From positions 61,591 through 125,590 of the forward strand of contig CALMQS010000013.1 of NCBI GenBank assembly GCA_937871285.1: a stretch of DNA of 64,000 nt, given 5' to 3'. Below the pieces are notes generated by a model. The model was not told the DNA's origin, ran no database searches, and saw only the letters and a program-made list of their open reading frames with translations. The translations under genes and the position numbers were made by a program. Below, piece by piece: positions 1-10,111 of the stretch. Source of the DNA: an uncultured Sphingobacteriales bacterium. Its GTDB lineage: Bacteria > Bacteroidota > Bacteroidia > Chitinophagales > Chitinophagaceae. Each line of letters starts with the position of its first letter. Position 1 is the stretch's first letter.

Positions 1-1620
1 TCCGTTATTCATAAATTCAATCAGCGAGGCCTTATCATATTTTTGGTATGCGTTGGTAATACCAGGATAATTACCACCGCCCTTCCGGTCTTTTCCATGA
101 CAGGCAGTACAATGTTGCTGGTACAGTCGCTGCCCGGCCTGCAAATAATTTTCGTTGCGGCTTTCTTTCTTTTTAACTTCTTCCATTTTCAATATCCAGG
201 CCATTTCACTGGCATTTACATACAGTATGCCCGTTTCTGGGTCAACCGCCGGGCCGCCCCACTCACCACCACCGTCAAATCCCGGTAATACCACAGTACC
301 CTGCAGGGAACCGGGCATAAACATTTTACCCGTTCGGTAAGACAGTAGGCGGGTTTGCACTTCTTCATATTCCGCTTCTGATAAATAGGGATTAATATCT
401 TTTTCTAAAAAAGACTGCCGCACAAAGGGCGCCGGCTTTTGCGGAATGGGCTGGGTAGGCCACAAACGTTCCCCTGCCAGTTCCGTAGCCGTATCTACCG
501 GTGTTTCCACTACTGGAAATAAAGGTTCGCCTGTATCGCGGTTGAATACAAATACAAAGCCTGTTTTGGTAGTTTGTGCCACGGCATCAATTTTTTTTTC
601 GTTATGCGTTACCGTTAGCAACACCGGCGCTGAAGATGGATCATAATCCCAGGTATCATGATGAATATATTGAAAATGCCAGCGCAACTTTCCGGTTAAT
701 GCATCCAGGGCCAGTAAACAATCGGCATACAGGTTAGCACCCAGTCTTTTGCCCCCATAAAAATCCATAGCAGCCGACCCTGTAGGTGCATAGGCAATAC
801 CGCGTTCCTGGTCAATGGTCATGCCCATCCAGTTATTAGCGCCCCCGGTCATCTTCCAGGCATCTTTATCTTCCCATGTTTCATGGCCCGGCTCGCCCGG
901 CTGTGGTATAGTATGAAAGATCCATTTCATTTGTCCTGTACGCACATCAAAAGCACGGATATGACCCGGCGCCGCATCCATACCTTCGGAAACCCGCGTA
1001 CCTGTTAACAAAAGATCTTTATAAATGGTGGGAGCAGACGTTGCGGTAACAAAGAGACCGGCCGCCCGATCGCCCAATCCCTCATGCAAATCCACTTTGC
1101 CTTCATTACCAAATGCTGTGATTAGTTTACCCGTGCCGGCATCCACAGCGCAAATAAATTCGCCGACCGTATAAAATAGCCGCTTATCATCTTTGTCATC
1201 GCTCCAATATGCAACACCGCGGTTGTTGTTGAGATTGAAATTCGCTTTCTTATCTGAGCCCGCTGTATCGTAAGGAAGAAACGCCCATTTGAGTACGCCG
1301 GTTGCAGCATCAAGCGCTAACAATTTAAGTTGTGGCGATACGGCATACATTATACCGTCAACAATAATTGGATTGCATTGAATTTGCGAATGCGCAGCGG
1401 TATCCGCGTCCCCTGTGCGGTAAGTCCATGCCACCTGCAGCTGCTGCACATTGGTTGTATCTATTGCTGTAAGGGAAGAATATTTATTTCCGGTGTAATT
1501 GCCATTTACCATCGTCCAGCCGGCATATTGATCCGGAGCGTCATTGTTACAACCCGCAGAAGCCAATAAAAACAGACTTATGCTCATAGTATACCTAAAA
1601 TTGTGCATGCTTGTTTCCAT
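1..1620 (-). CDS. PQQ-dependent dehydrogenase with inserted cytochrome c motif (3' end outside window)
   Basis: I translated this gene directly; it runs off the left edge, so 540 codons are visible of roughly 700 usual for the family. It begins with a lipoprotein-like leader ending in a Cys near residue 24. The body is a quinoprotein eight-bladed propeller: GW near the N-terminus, repeated LDAxTG blade motifs and a WDYD motif at about residue 324. A CTACH haem c site lies at residues 504-508 (bases 97-111). The family oxidises sugars or alcohols in the periplasm and passes electrons to the respiratory chain. The gene starts only 9 bases after the stop of the upstream glycosidase-like gene, so it is probably co-transcribed with the SusC/D locus. 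A second ATG four codons in is an alternative start. The substrate cannot be read from sequence; glucose-type aldoses are usual. Confidence 0.85.
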   Translation of the reverse strand, partial: METSMHNFRYTMSISLFLLASAGCNNDAPDQYAGWTMVNGNYTGNKYSSLTAIDTTNVQQLQVAWTYRTGDADTAAHSQIQCNPIIVDGIMYAVSPQLKLLALDAATGVLKWAFLPYDTAGSDKKANFNLNNNRGVAYWSDDKDDKRLFYTVGEFICAVDAGTGKLITAFGNEGKVDLHEGLGDRAAGLFVTATSAPTIYKDLLLTGTRVSEGMDAAPGHIRAFDVRTGQMKWIFHTIPQPGEPGHETWEDKDAWKMTGGANNWMGMTIDQERGIAYAPTGSAAMDFYGGKRLGANLYADCLLALDALTGKLRWHFQYIHHDTWDYDPSSAPVLLTVTHNEKKIDAVAQTTKTGFVFVFNRDTGEPLFPVVETPVDTATELAGERLWPTQPIPQKPAPFVRQSFLEKDINPYLSEAEYEEVQTRLLSYRTGKMFMPGSLQGTVVLPGFDGGGEWGGPAVDPETGILYVNASEMAWILKMEEVKKKESRNENYLQAGQRLYQQHCTACHGKDRKGGGNYPGITNAYQKYDKASLIEFMNNG

Positions 1621-1629
1621 TTAAAACAG

Positions 1630-3132
1630 TCATTGTTTTTTCTTTAAGTAAAGTACCGCCGGTCCGGTATAAGGCGCTTCAAAATTAGTAAAATAACCAC
1701 CCGCTACCGGAACCACTCCTTTTACCAGACGGTTCTGTGCAGGAATGAACCATTCTATGTCTACCTCTCCTTTCACGTGCCACAGGTTAATAGTTGCCTT
1801 GCCTCCCTGTGGAAAAAAAACCAGGTACTCTTCTCCCGGATTGGCAAGACAATATGTTGTTGTTGATAAATCACTGCGCGGAATCATTTTGGGCAGGTTC
1901 ATTCTTTCTGCATAATTACGAATATACCCCATGCTTTCTCTCAGCGGTTGATTATCCGGGTAATCCTTATCGTCTTTGGTAATTCCTCCGGCTATAACAA
2001 TGTAGCTTTCTTCCTTCGGATCGTAAGTTCCTTTCATCGGTCGCCAGGGATCCATAAAAATTACTTGTAATCCCCGGCAAAAACTTTTCCATGCCCAAAT
2101 ATAATTACCTCCATGCCCCCACAAATGATCGGAATCAACAATACACACTTTATCATAATTATTTGCCGGCGGGTTATCACCATAATCCTCTACAAAAGTT
2201 GAACCGGGCAGAGACCATCCAGCGGGTTCCCAGGTAGGTGATATATAATCGGCGGGGCTTTCCCATAATTCCTGGTTAAGCATAGGAGGGCTAACCCTGC
2301 TGCCTAAACCGATCATATGTTGCTTCGGCATTGTTTTCTCATACGCCCGGATGTAATTAACCATATGATACAACCATTCTGTTGTTCCACCTTCATTAAT
2401 AATTTCATACAAAACATTATCCAGGTCGTTAACCGTTTCAATTACTTTCCGAACATATGCTTCTTGTCTTGCGAGTGCCTTTTTATTTCCAAGACTATGT
2501 AAGGTAGGTTTGCCTTCTTCATCCCTGGTAGTGTTCAATACATCAATACCATTAATGTTGTTGGCTTTATGAAAAGGGTGAGATAGAAAGGGATCTGTAT
2601 ATTTTCTGCCTAATTTATTTTGGCTCCACCCCTGAAACATCATTATTGAAACATATATTCCTCTGTTCCCTGCATCTATCACACGGTTTCTCATTCTCTC
2701 AAAATAAGCGTCATCCCATTGATCAAGATCAAACCTGGGTTTTCCGTCATTAGCCGGGCCTTTGCCTGTTCTTTTATATGGCATTGGGCTTATACGCGTC
2801 ATTACCGGCGACCAGGCTACTTTTTCCGGATGTTCCCAAACCCAAAAACGCATAAAATTATGATTATGTTCCTGCATCATATCCAGATAACCATTCCAGT
2901 CAAACAACGGACGCCCGTCATCGGCCTCCATATCCTGGAAATTTTCCCAGGTATGGGAGCCCGTTAGGAGAATAGCCTTACCGGTTTGATTCGTAAAGTA
3001 CCTGGGATTGGCCGGAAACACCTTTAAAGGTCCATTGAACTTTTTATTTAACTCGACGAACTGTTGCGAATTAACTTCCAGAAAAGAAAAGCAATGAAAC
3101 AGAACAGCAACAATTACTATGTTTTTTTTCAT
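1630..3132 (-). CDS. Secreted TIM-barrel glycoside hydrolase-like protein with C-terminal collagen-binding-like domain
   Basis: The 500-residue product starts with a signal peptide (MKKNIVIVAVLF...VNSQ). The central part resembles DUF4038/GH140-type cellulase-superfamily barrels: an HTWEN motif early, an FMRFWVWE segment, and YEIINEGG whose Asn246-Glu247 fits the acid/base position. The expected nucleophile region reads CIVDSDHLWG, with Asp rather than Glu. The last 75 residues look like the putative collagen-binding domain that caps such enzymes. The reading frame stays open 31 codons further upstream, but that extension would run into the hairpin after susD, so I chose the ATG in front of the signal peptide. 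It follows SusC/D and precedes the PQQ dehydrogenase, which suggests it processes the imported glycan. Exact family and substrate are uncertain. Confidence 0.75.
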   Translation of the reverse strand: MKKNIVIVAVLFHCFSFLEVNSQQFVELNKKFNGPLKVFPANPRYFTNQTGKAILLTGSHTWENFQDMEADDGRPLFDWNGYLDMMQEHNHNFMRFWVWEHPEKVAWSPVMTRISPMPYKRTGKGPANDGKPRFDLDQWDDAYFERMRNRVIDAGNRGIYVSIMMFQGWSQNKLGRKYTDPFLSHPFHKANNINGIDVLNTTRDEEGKPTLHSLGNKKALARQEAYVRKVIETVNDLDNVLYEIINEGGTTEWLYHMVNYIRAYEKTMPKQHMIGLGSRVSPPMLNQELWESPADYISPTWEPAGWSLPGSTFVEDYGDNPPANNYDKVCIVDSDHLWGHGGNYIWAWKSFCRGLQVIFMDPWRPMKGTYDPKEESYIVIAGGITKDDKDYPDNQPLRESMGYIRNYAERMNLPKMIPRSDLSTTTYCLANPGEEYLVFFPQGGKATINLWHVKGEVDIEWFIPAQNRLVKGVVPVAGGYFTNFEAPYTGPAVLYLKKKQ

Positions 3133-3210
3133 ATACATATGTTTATAAACTGGCGGTATGCCATATAAATCCAATACCATTACTGATGGCTGATAATAGC
3201 TGCATACTGT

Positions 3211-3261
3211 GGTAAAAATAATCAACAGCGCCGGCTCTTTAAACCGGAGTCAGCGCTGTTG
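3211..3261 (-). terminator. Hairpin attenuator/terminator after susD
   Basis: Nine-base arms (CAACAGCGC and GCGCTGTTG, 3223-3231 and 3253-3261) enclose a smaller CCGG pairing. On the minus strand the hairpin is followed by a T-rich run (ATTATTTTTACC). It lies 20 bases after the SusD stop and before the glycosidase gene, so it probably makes susCD mRNA more abundant than downstream mRNA. Confidence 0.6.
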
Positions 3262-3281
3262 AAAAAACGAATGGGAACCAC

Positions 3282-5048
3282 TTAATATCCCGGATTTTCT
3301 ATCAGATTGGGATTATTATTGATGATACTTTCGGAAAGCGGCTGGTAATAATGCTCCTGTTTGAATACCCGGGTATATCCGTCAGCACTACCTACTTCAA
3401 AGCTGAAACGCTGCGCGGCATAATCGTAATAGCCCCTTACACTTTTGAAATTTTTATTTAAGGCGGTCATAGATAATCTCCAGCGATTCAGGTCCCACCA
3501 CCTGTGTGTTTCAAATGCTAACTCTATTTTACGTTCATGTCGTATATCATCAATAGTTACCGCGGCTAACGGCAGAACCCCGGCTCTTGCTCTTATCTGA
3601 TTGATGGAGGTAAGCGCATCTCCGGTATGACCAAGTTCAAAAGCCGCTTCAGCATGGTTCAGCAATATCTCACCAAACCGAAAAAGTATCCAGTCCTGGT
3701 CAGACTGCAGCGCAGTGGCGCGAACCCTGCTTTCATCCAGGTATTTTTTCAAAAGAAATCCTGTTTTGGTGGCATCCGAACCATTGGCATCTTTACCCAC
3801 CTGTGCCATGCCATTATATGATTGGCTGCCCGACGACAAACGTTCTTTGACCCCGTCACCATCCGTATCCACATCTATTCCCCAGTACAGCACAATGGAA
3901 TCGCCCTGCCAGGGTTGTCCATGATAGAATACGCTGGCATGGAACCTTGGATCCTTGTTTTTTAATATCTCTTTCGGATAGCCTGTAATATTCGCCCAGT
4001 CAATTGTGCGCGGCGAGCCATCCACCATTTCATAGTCATCAACCATCTCAACAGTTACATTTACCAGATTTCCCCAATCGGTTTTGAAGCTTTCGGGAGA
4101 ATGGAACATATCCAATGAATGTCCCTGCAGTACACTCACAAATTTTCTCGCCCAGATGATCTCTGCATTGTCTTTTTGAAGAAAGAGCATCTGGTAATTT
4201 TTTGCTTTATCGTCAAGATATTCATTAAAGAGCAGAAACTTACCTGATTGAATGAGGGCATTCGATGCATCGAGCGAGGCCTGCCAGTATGCCTGGGCCT
4301 CGGCTGAAGGAATGCCTACCAGCCCGTTCAACTGAACCTGTCCGTATTTTGCGATACTTGCAGCATATAACATCGCACGGCTCTTTAATGCAAGCGCCGC
4401 ATACTTTGTAGCCCGGCCTCTCATTTCTGCCTGATGCTCTTCGGGCAGCATACCAGCAATGGCGTTACATTCATTCAAAATGAAATCATAAATTTCCTTT
4501 TCCGTATTACGGGTTACAAAAAGGGCTTCGCCTTCTTCTGCCTTCTGGGGCTCTGTGATCAAAGGGACGCCGCCATAACGTTTGACCTTTTCGAAATACA
4601 CAAAAGCTCTTAAAAACCGTATCTCTGCACTATACAGTGCCTTTATTTCATCACTCACATTCCCGGTTTCAATCAATTGCAGGAATTCATTACACGCCCT
4701 GATGTAGTTATAGTCCCAATAATTCAGCATATTCCCACTGCCATTGAGCAGCCCTTTATTCCAGGTAATTACTTCCCATGCCCAGTCATAGCTCGTTCTG
4801 CCTTCATCCGTAACCGTTATTTCCCTGGCAGGGTTTATTCCCCGGCTGAAACTGAATTGCTTAAAAATACCCGTAGTAGGTGCGGCACTGTACAGATTAA
4901 CTGCATAAGCCTGGATCAGGTTGGGATCGTTCCAAACCTGAGCATCTGAAATAATATCCAGCGGTGCTTTGTCAAGATACTGCTTCCGGCATGAGGCCAT
5001 GCTTACTACCAAAAGCAGGAACAAAAACTTATATGTTAACTTTTTCAT
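3282..5048 (-). CDS. SusD/RagB family glycan-binding lipoprotein
   Basis: This 588-residue protein has a classic lipoprotein signal (FLLLVVSMASC, Cys20) followed by KQYLDKAPLDIISD, the conserved start of SusD proteins. Helical TPR-like stretches (IRFLRAFVYFEKVKRYGGVPL) and the C-terminal block with HERKIELAFETHRWWDLNRWR are diagnostic. SusD proteins sit on the cell surface, bind oligosaccharides and act as a lid on the SusC pore. It lies 24 bases after the matching SusC stop. A TTG two codons upstream is possible, but the ATG is preferred. The ligand cannot be told from sequence. Confidence 0.95.
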   Translation of the reverse strand: MKKLTYKFLFLLLVVSMASCRKQYLDKAPLDIISDAQVWNDPNLIQAYAVNLYSAAPTTGIFKQFSFSRGINPAREITVTDEGRTSYDWAWEVITWNKGLLNGSGNMLNYWDYNYIRACNEFLQLIETGNVSDEIKALYSAEIRFLRAFVYFEKVKRYGGVPLITEPQKAEEGEALFVTRNTEKEIYDFILNECNAIAGMLPEEHQAEMRGRATKYAALALKSRAMLYAASIAKYGQVQLNGLVGIPSAEAQAYWQASLDASNALIQSGKFLLFNEYLDDKAKNYQMLFLQKDNAEIIWARKFVSVLQGHSLDMFHSPESFKTDWGNLVNVTVEMVDDYEMVDGSPRTIDWANITGYPKEILKNKDPRFHASVFYHGQPWQGDSIVLYWGIDVDTDGDGVKERLSSGSQSYNGMAQVGKDANGSDATKTGFLLKKYLDESRVRATALQSDQDWILFRFGEILLNHAEAAFELGHTGDALTSINQIRARAGVLPLAAVTIDDIRHERKIELAFETHRWWDLNRWRLSMTALNKNFKSVRGYYDYAAQRFSFEVGSADGYTRVFKQEHYYQPLSESIINNNPNLIENPGY

Positions 5049-5072
5049 GATCAAAATTTTTAGAGTCTGAAC

Positions 5073-8000
5073 TTAGAAAGTGAGGTTAATGCCTGCGCTC
5101 ACCGATTTTTGCTGTGGATAATGCCACCCACGATCAGTGCCGGTTTCGGGATCAAAAGGATATACTTTATCAATAGTAACCAGGTTATACCCCGAGATAA
5201 AAAGCCGTAACGATTGAATAACCCCTGACTTAGCCAGCCCTGGGAAACTGTACCCAATCTGGAAATTTTTAAGCCTTAGATAATTGGCGTTCTGCAACCA
5301 GAAAGTAGATTGATAACCGTTGTTAGTTGCGCCACCGGGCAGTACCCTGGGGAATCTGGCATTTTTATTATCTTCAGACCAGTAGTCTGCGAGATAATCG
5401 TATGGAACTGTTCCATTAAAATAAGTCACCTGCGCGCCGTTCGTAAAATAGGCATTGAAATTGGAAGCCCCCTGCCATAGCATGGATAAGTCAAAGCCTT
5501 TATAGTTTCCGGATAAATTAAGTCCAAAAATAATTTCCGGAGTTGTGCCCCGCCCGATCACATGATTATCCCTGAAATCAAGAGCACCGTCTCCATTATA
5601 ATCCGCATACTTTATATCGCCGGGTTTAATGGTGGTATTATTATTCCCATCCTGTATGACCGGCCATTTGTCAATTTCATCCTGCGACTGAAATAGGCCC
5701 AACGCTTCATATCCGAACCACCTGTTCTTCCACTGCCCTGAAAGCTGTAAGCGCTCGCGGGTCGCGTCATCCGGATACACAGGCTCATCATAATTGATCC
5801 ATTTGGCACGTGCCCAGGAAACATTTCCTTCTATCAAATAATTAAAATCGCCCGCCTTATCCCGGTACCTCAGCAATAATTCAAATCCACGGTTGTCGAA
5901 ACTATTGATATTTTCCTCAGGCAGTGTAGCGCCGAAAGTGGTAGGCAGCGACAGGTACCTTCTTCCCGGAACATCCGTTACTTTTCGATAGAAAACGTCC
6001 AGTTCCATTCCTAAACGGCCATTCAAAAAGTCTGCATCTACCCCAAAGTTTGTAGTTGCAGTTTTTTCCCAGGTTAAATCGGGATTGGCTAGGCCTCTTG
6101 ACACAATACCGTTAGAAATAAGAGGGGTTTCTCCAAACACCGCATTGCCACCAAACCGGTATCCCGTGAGATAATTAAATCGTCCTACATAATCATTTCC
6201 GGCAAGACCGTGTGAGAATCTTAATTTCAGGTTACTGATAGCAGCAACATTTTGCATAAAGTTTTCTTCAGAAACTCTCCAGCCCAATAAAATACCCGGG
6301 AAGAAGCCCCATCGTTCATCTTCAATAAATTTGGCAGAAGCATCGTACCTAAAAGTAGCTTCCGCAAAGTATTTTCCCGCATACGAATAATTAAACCGCC
6401 CGGCATACCCCATTCGGCCATCTTCGTTTGCGGATCCATTATTGTTTTTATTCAGATCCTGCCCGGCAAAAAGCTGGTCAATGGCAGTAGTTATAAACCC
6501 TTCACGATAAGCGCTAATGGTGTTATTCTTACTCTGGATAAATTCACCTAACGCCATGGCGTTCAGGGAATGAGCCCCCCATACTTTGTTGTAGTTCAGG
6601 AATACCTGATTAGTCATGCCGTCAAATCTCGTCATGGTCTCATTTAATGTATTCCTTTCCATTACACTGGCAACAGTATAGATATCTGTTGCCCTGTCGT
6701 AAGTATATAGTGAAAACTGCTTTCTCCAGTCTTTCAGGTAATTATAACCTGGCGAATAGTTCAGGGCAGCCGTAGCAGTCAGTCCCTTTACGAAAGGGAT
6801 AGCATACTTTAAATTTAACTGGGCGATAAGGTTCTTCCTGTTGTCGTACGAATACCCGCTGATAGCTTTATTTGCCCGTCCGATAGCTTGCGAGCCGGAC
6901 TGTCCGTAAAAAGGCAATTTGGTTTCATCAGGAAAACGGGCAGGATAGATAGGTTGTGCAAAGAACAGGTTTTCGAATATCTGTTCTGTAGTTGCCCCGG
7001 GGTAGTCCCTCTGCTCTATATTCCCACTCAGATCAAGGGAAACAGAAAAATTATCTGATATCTTCGCATCTATGTTCGAGCGCATATTGTATCTTCTGTA
7101 CTGTGCATCACCGGACCTGAGCATACCATGCTGATCCACATAACCAAGAGAAAAAAAATACTTTACCCGGTCGCTTCCACCGGAAGTATTCAGGTTATAC
7201 TGGCTGATAGGAGTCCATTTTACAAACAATTCATCCACCCAGTCTGTATTGGGATAAGCAGGATCGGTACCGTTCCTGTATTTTTCAATTTCTTCTTCTG
7301 AAAATTTCGGAGCCCGCCCCAGGGACGCCTCGGCATCATTAATAACTTTTGCAAAAGTGGGTGCATCTACAAATTTGGGCAGGCGGGTGGGAGTCTGTAC
7401 TCCATAGGAAGAGCTGAAATTAAATACCGGCTTGCCGCTGGCTCCCCGCTTGGTGGTAATCACAACTACCCCATTACCTGCCCTTGCGCCGTAAATAGCT
7501 GCTGATGCATCTTTCAGGATAGAAATACTTTCAATTTCATTCGGGTCAATTTTATTCATAGATTGCTCTATCCCATCAATAATAACCAGCATATTATCAA
7601 AGCCTCGTATACTTATCGTAGCCTCGTCTGCACCGGGCCGACCGCTCCTGTTTACAGCTATCAAACCTGGTAATCTTCCTACCAGTGTGTTTGAAACATT
7701 AGCAACGGGTATATCCACTATTTTTTCTCCCTTTACCGTAGCTACTGAGCCGGTAACGTGTGCTTTTTTTTGGGCACCATAAGCCACCACTACAATATCA
7801 TCAAGTGCCTTGTCTTCTGCCACAAGGATCAGATCTATAACAGACCTTCCGTTTATCGCAACTTCCCGGCTTACATAGCCTACAAAGCTAAATACTAATG
7901 TTCCGTTTACATTAGGAACATTCAGCGTATACCTGCCTTCCGAATTTGTAGACGTGCCATTGGATGTTCCTTTTTCCAATACGCTTACACCGGCGAGCGG

Positions 8001-8516
8001 TAAATCATCAGAGCCTCTTACCAAACCCGAAACAGAGATCAGCGGTATATCTTTTACAGTGAAAAGGGGTGGCGGAGGAATAGCTACAGGCTGTGCCACT
8101 GCTTTCCTGCTTATAATAATATTCCTGCTCTTAATCGTGTAATCCAATGGTTGGTCTTTCAATACTTCCCGGAGAAAGCTTTCCAGCGAAATGTTTTTGG
8201 CAAACACCGTTACCGGCCGGGTTCCTTTAAGCATCGAAGCTTTGTAAAAAACATTAAAATCCGTTTGTTTTTTAACAACATCAAAAATTTTCTCCAGCGT
8301 AATGTCCTTGCCGGAAAAGCTGATGTCCTGTGCCTCTGTTCCTGCCGAAGCATGGAGGAAAGCTGCTGTCATTAAAATGAAAACCATTTTCATGATGAGC
8401 ATTGTTTTGGTTAAAAGCCGGATCACTGGCTGATTGTCAATCTTGTTGAGCAAAGGATTCAACAACGAAAATGAAACAGCATGCCGATACCGGCTACAAA
8501 GTGCTTTTAAATGCAT
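5073..8516 (-). CDS. SusC/RagA TonB-dependent transporter with N-terminal STN domain
   Basis: The protein has 1147 residues, longer than the other two SusC copies here because it carries a secretin/TonB short N-terminal (STN) domain at about residues 65-130, after a signal segment (MVFILMTAAFLHASAGTEAQ). A carboxypeptidase-D-like regulatory domain follows (about 160-235), then the plug with DDIVVVAYGAQKK and the LKDASAAIYGARAGNGVV signature, then the 22-strand barrel ending in a Phe. An STN domain normally contacts a FecR anti-sigma factor, and a FecR/ECF-sigma pair lies directly upstream on the same strand. Transport of bound substrate is therefore expected to signal to the sigma factor. Substrate unknown. 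Confidence 0.95.
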   Translation of the reverse strand: MHLKALCSRYRHAVSFSLLNPLLNKIDNQPVIRLLTKTMLIMKMVFILMTAAFLHASAGTEAQDISFSGKDITLEKIFDVVKKQTDFNVFYKASMLKGTRPVTVFAKNISLESFLREVLKDQPLDYTIKSRNIIISRKAVAQPVAIPPPPLFTVKDIPLISVSGLVRGSDDLPLAGVSVLEKGTSNGTSTNSEGRYTLNVPNVNGTLVFSFVGYVSREVAINGRSVIDLILVAEDKALDDIVVVAYGAQKKAHVTGSVATVKGEKIVDIPVANVSNTLVGRLPGLIAVNRSGRPGADEATISIRGFDNMLVIIDGIEQSMNKIDPNEIESISILKDASAAIYGARAGNGVVVITTKRGASGKPVFNFSSSYGVQTPTRLPKFVDAPTFAKVINDAEASLGRAPKFSEEEIEKYRNGTDPAYPNTDWVDELFVKWTPISQYNLNTSGGSDRVKYFFSLGYVDQHGMLRSGDAQYRRYNMRSNIDAKISDNFSVSLDLSGNIEQRDYPGATTEQIFENLFFAQPIYPARFPDETKLPFYGQSGSQAIGRANKAISGYSYDNRKNLIAQLNLKYAIPFVKGLTATAALNYSPGYNYLKDWRKQFSLYTYDRATDIYTVASVMERNTLNETMTRFDGMTNQVFLNYNKVWGAHSLNAMALGEFIQSKNNTISAYREGFITTAIDQLFAGQDLNKNNNGSANEDGRMGYAGRFNYSYAGKYFAEATFRYDASAKFIEDERWGFFPGILLGWRVSEENFMQNVAAISNLKLRFSHGLAGNDYVGRFNYLTGYRFGGNAVFGETPLISNGIVSRGLANPDLTWEKTATTNFGVDADFLNGRLGMELDVFYRKVTDVPGRRYLSLPTTFGATLPEENINSFDNRGFELLLRYRDKAGDFNYLIEGNVSWARAKWINYDEPVYPDDATRERLQLSGQWKNRWFGYEALGLFQSQDEIDKWPVIQDGNNNTTIKPGDIKYADYNGDGALDFRDNHVIGRGTTPEIIFGLNLSGNYKGFDLSMLWQGASNFNAYFTNGAQVTYFNGTVPYDYLADYWSEDNKNARFPRVLPGGATNNGYQSTFWLQNANYLRLKNFQIGYSFPGLAKSGVIQSLRLFISGYNLVTIDKVYPFDPETGTDRGWHYPQQKSVSAGINLTF

Positions 8517-8531
8517 AACTTTGTTTTTTAC

Positions 8532-8558
8532 CCGCGGTTTAATTTTTGATTACCGCGG
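8532..8558. promoter_or_regulatory. Paired CCGCGG palindromes upstream of susC
   Basis: Two copies of the palindrome CCGCGG, each followed by TT, lie 21 bases apart (8532-8537 and 8553-8558), about two helical turns, within 45 bases of the SusC start. The surroundings are AT-rich. The spacing and position would suit a dimeric regulator or a leader structure, but no matching regulator is known from the window. Confidence 0.25.
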
Positions 8559-8620
8559 TTGGGTTAATGAATAAGCAGTCATTCGAACGGTTGTAATAAT
8601 TTGATTAACCCGAGTTTATT

Positions 8621-8652
8621 CCGGATCATGCCGCCAGCATGATCCGGTTTTT
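8621..8652 (+). terminator. Strong hairpin between fecR and susC
   Basis: A perfect 11-base stem (CCGGATCATGC and GCATGATCCGG) with a five-base loop is followed by TTTTT on the plus strand. All neighbouring genes are on the minus strand, where the hairpin is not followed by T residues. It may instead insulate susC transcription from fecR read-through, or act as an mRNA stability element. Confidence 0.5.
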
Positions 8653-8735
8653 CTTTCAGGGTAATCTTATTCGAAACCTTGTCTGCCTTATGATGATAAA
8701 GACTTCATTTTACTGTAGTTTTCAGTGATCAAATT

Positions 8736-10040
8736 TTACTGTGTTACAGTCAGTATCCTTCCTTCCAGTTTAAACTTTATCTCCATTTTTCCAAGAATCT
8801 CCAGCATGTCCGACAGGTTCAGGTCGCGTGTGAGCTGTCCCCGAAAAACATCTGTTGATACATTCCCCTGGTAACGCACCTGTATATCGTACCAGCGTTC
8901 CAGTTGCCGCATGACGGTATGCAGATCGGCGCCATCAAAATTGAACTGCCCGTTTTTCCAGGCCATTACCTGCCTGGTATCGGCGTTTTTCTGTATAAGA
9001 ATCTGTCGTTCCTTTTGGCTATGTACGCCGGCATTCATTGCATTTCCAGTATTTGCAATTTGCGCCTGCTGACCAGGTTGTAAAAGCTCCGAAACATTGC
9101 CATAACTAACCTTAACACTCCCTTCTATGAGTGTAGTCTTCACCAGCGATTCATCGTTATAAGAATTTATATTAAAATGGGTGCCTATAACCTCCACAGT
9201 AATATCATTCACCTGAACCCGGAAAGGCTGGCTAATATTTTTCTTTACTTCCATGTATACTTCGCCGGTTATTTCCACCTTCCTTTCACTGCCTGCAAAA
9301 GCAGTGGGATACGTAATGGATGATGCGGCATTCAGCCACACTCCCGTACCATCAGGCAGGGTGAGCTGATATTGGCCACCTCTCGGAGTGGTCATCGTAT
9401 TAAAAAGCACAGGCTGATCTTTAGAGTCAAAAGGTATATAAATGATCTGTCCGTTCTTCAGTTTCTCAATCTTTGTATTTCCCTGTTCAGCAAGCCTGCC
9501 ATCTGCAGCGCTGTCGAGTATAATCGTAGAACCATCGGCAAGGGTTAAAACGGCTTTATTGCCCCCCGGTGCTATCACCTCTTTTGCAGAAACAGTATGG
9601 ATTATCGTGTTTTGCTTTAAAAGGGAAGGCCTGAACCAGAAATAACTCGCCGCCCCGATTATCAATACCGCAGCCGCCCCATAACGAAGCCAGCTACGCC
9701 TGAAAGCATGAAAGCGGCGTACAGAAGGAGCAGGCTGTTCAAGCGGAACAACAGGAACTGAAGATGGTTGAGGTGTAAGCATGTGCATAGTATCTACACC
9801 CATACCCACCGTACTATCCTCCATACTTTCCGACCGGATGATCATTTTCTCAAATAAATGCTCAAGTGCTTTGTGGCTTGACAGCCCCTGATAAGCTTTA
9901 GAAGTTAACTTTTGTTCTAATACTTCTTTCACCATTTCAAGGTTAACAGGATCTTTTATCGCCGCTAAAAACGTTTCCAACTCACCGGGGGTGATTTGCT
10001 CGTTCAGGAATTTTTCCAGTAATTGTTGAGTGTGTTGCAA
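8736..10040 (-). CDS. FecR-family anti-sigma factor
   Basis: This 434-residue protein has an N-terminal cytoplasmic segment, one membrane helix at about residues 119-136 (YGAAAVLIIGAASYFWF) and a periplasmic FecR domain with the typical TPRGGQYQLTLPDGT and WLNAASSITYP blocks. A C-terminal DUF4974 domain begins near residue 365. FecR proteins hold an ECF sigma factor at the membrane and release or activate it when the STN domain of a transporter signals. The start is TTG: a stop lies a few codons upstream and there is no ATG before the conserved region. It lies between the sigma gene and the STN-SusC gene, the usual order. Confidence 0.93.
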   Translation of the reverse strand: MQHTQQLLEKFLNEQITPGELETFLAAIKDPVNLEMVKEVLEQKLTSKAYQGLSSHKALEHLFEKMIIRSESMEDSTVGMGVDTMHMLTPQPSSVPVVPLEQPAPSVRRFHAFRRSWLRYGAAAVLIIGAASYFWFRPSLLKQNTIIHTVSAKEVIAPGGNKAVLTLADGSTIILDSAADGRLAEQGNTKIEKLKNGQIIYIPFDSKDQPVLFNTMTTPRGGQYQLTLPDGTGVWLNAASSITYPTAFAGSERKVEITGEVYMEVKKNISQPFRVQVNDITVEVIGTHFNINSYNDESLVKTTLIEGSVKVSYGNVSELLQPGQQAQIANTGNAMNAGVHSQKERQILIQKNADTRQVMAWKNGQFNFDGADLHTVMRQLERWYDIQVRYQGNVSTDVFRGQLTRDLNLSDMLEILGKMEIKFKLEGRILTVTQ

Positions 10041-10111
10041 TGCTAAATATTGATAGGTGTGTTATAAAGACGTAAAACAAAAGAAGAAGGTCCCTGTTAA
10101 GAATGAATTTT

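Noticed and set aside
3133..3225. 31-codon upstream extension of the glycosidase-like gene
   Set aside because: It overlaps the hairpin after susD and would put a non-hydrophobic stretch in front of a good signal peptide.
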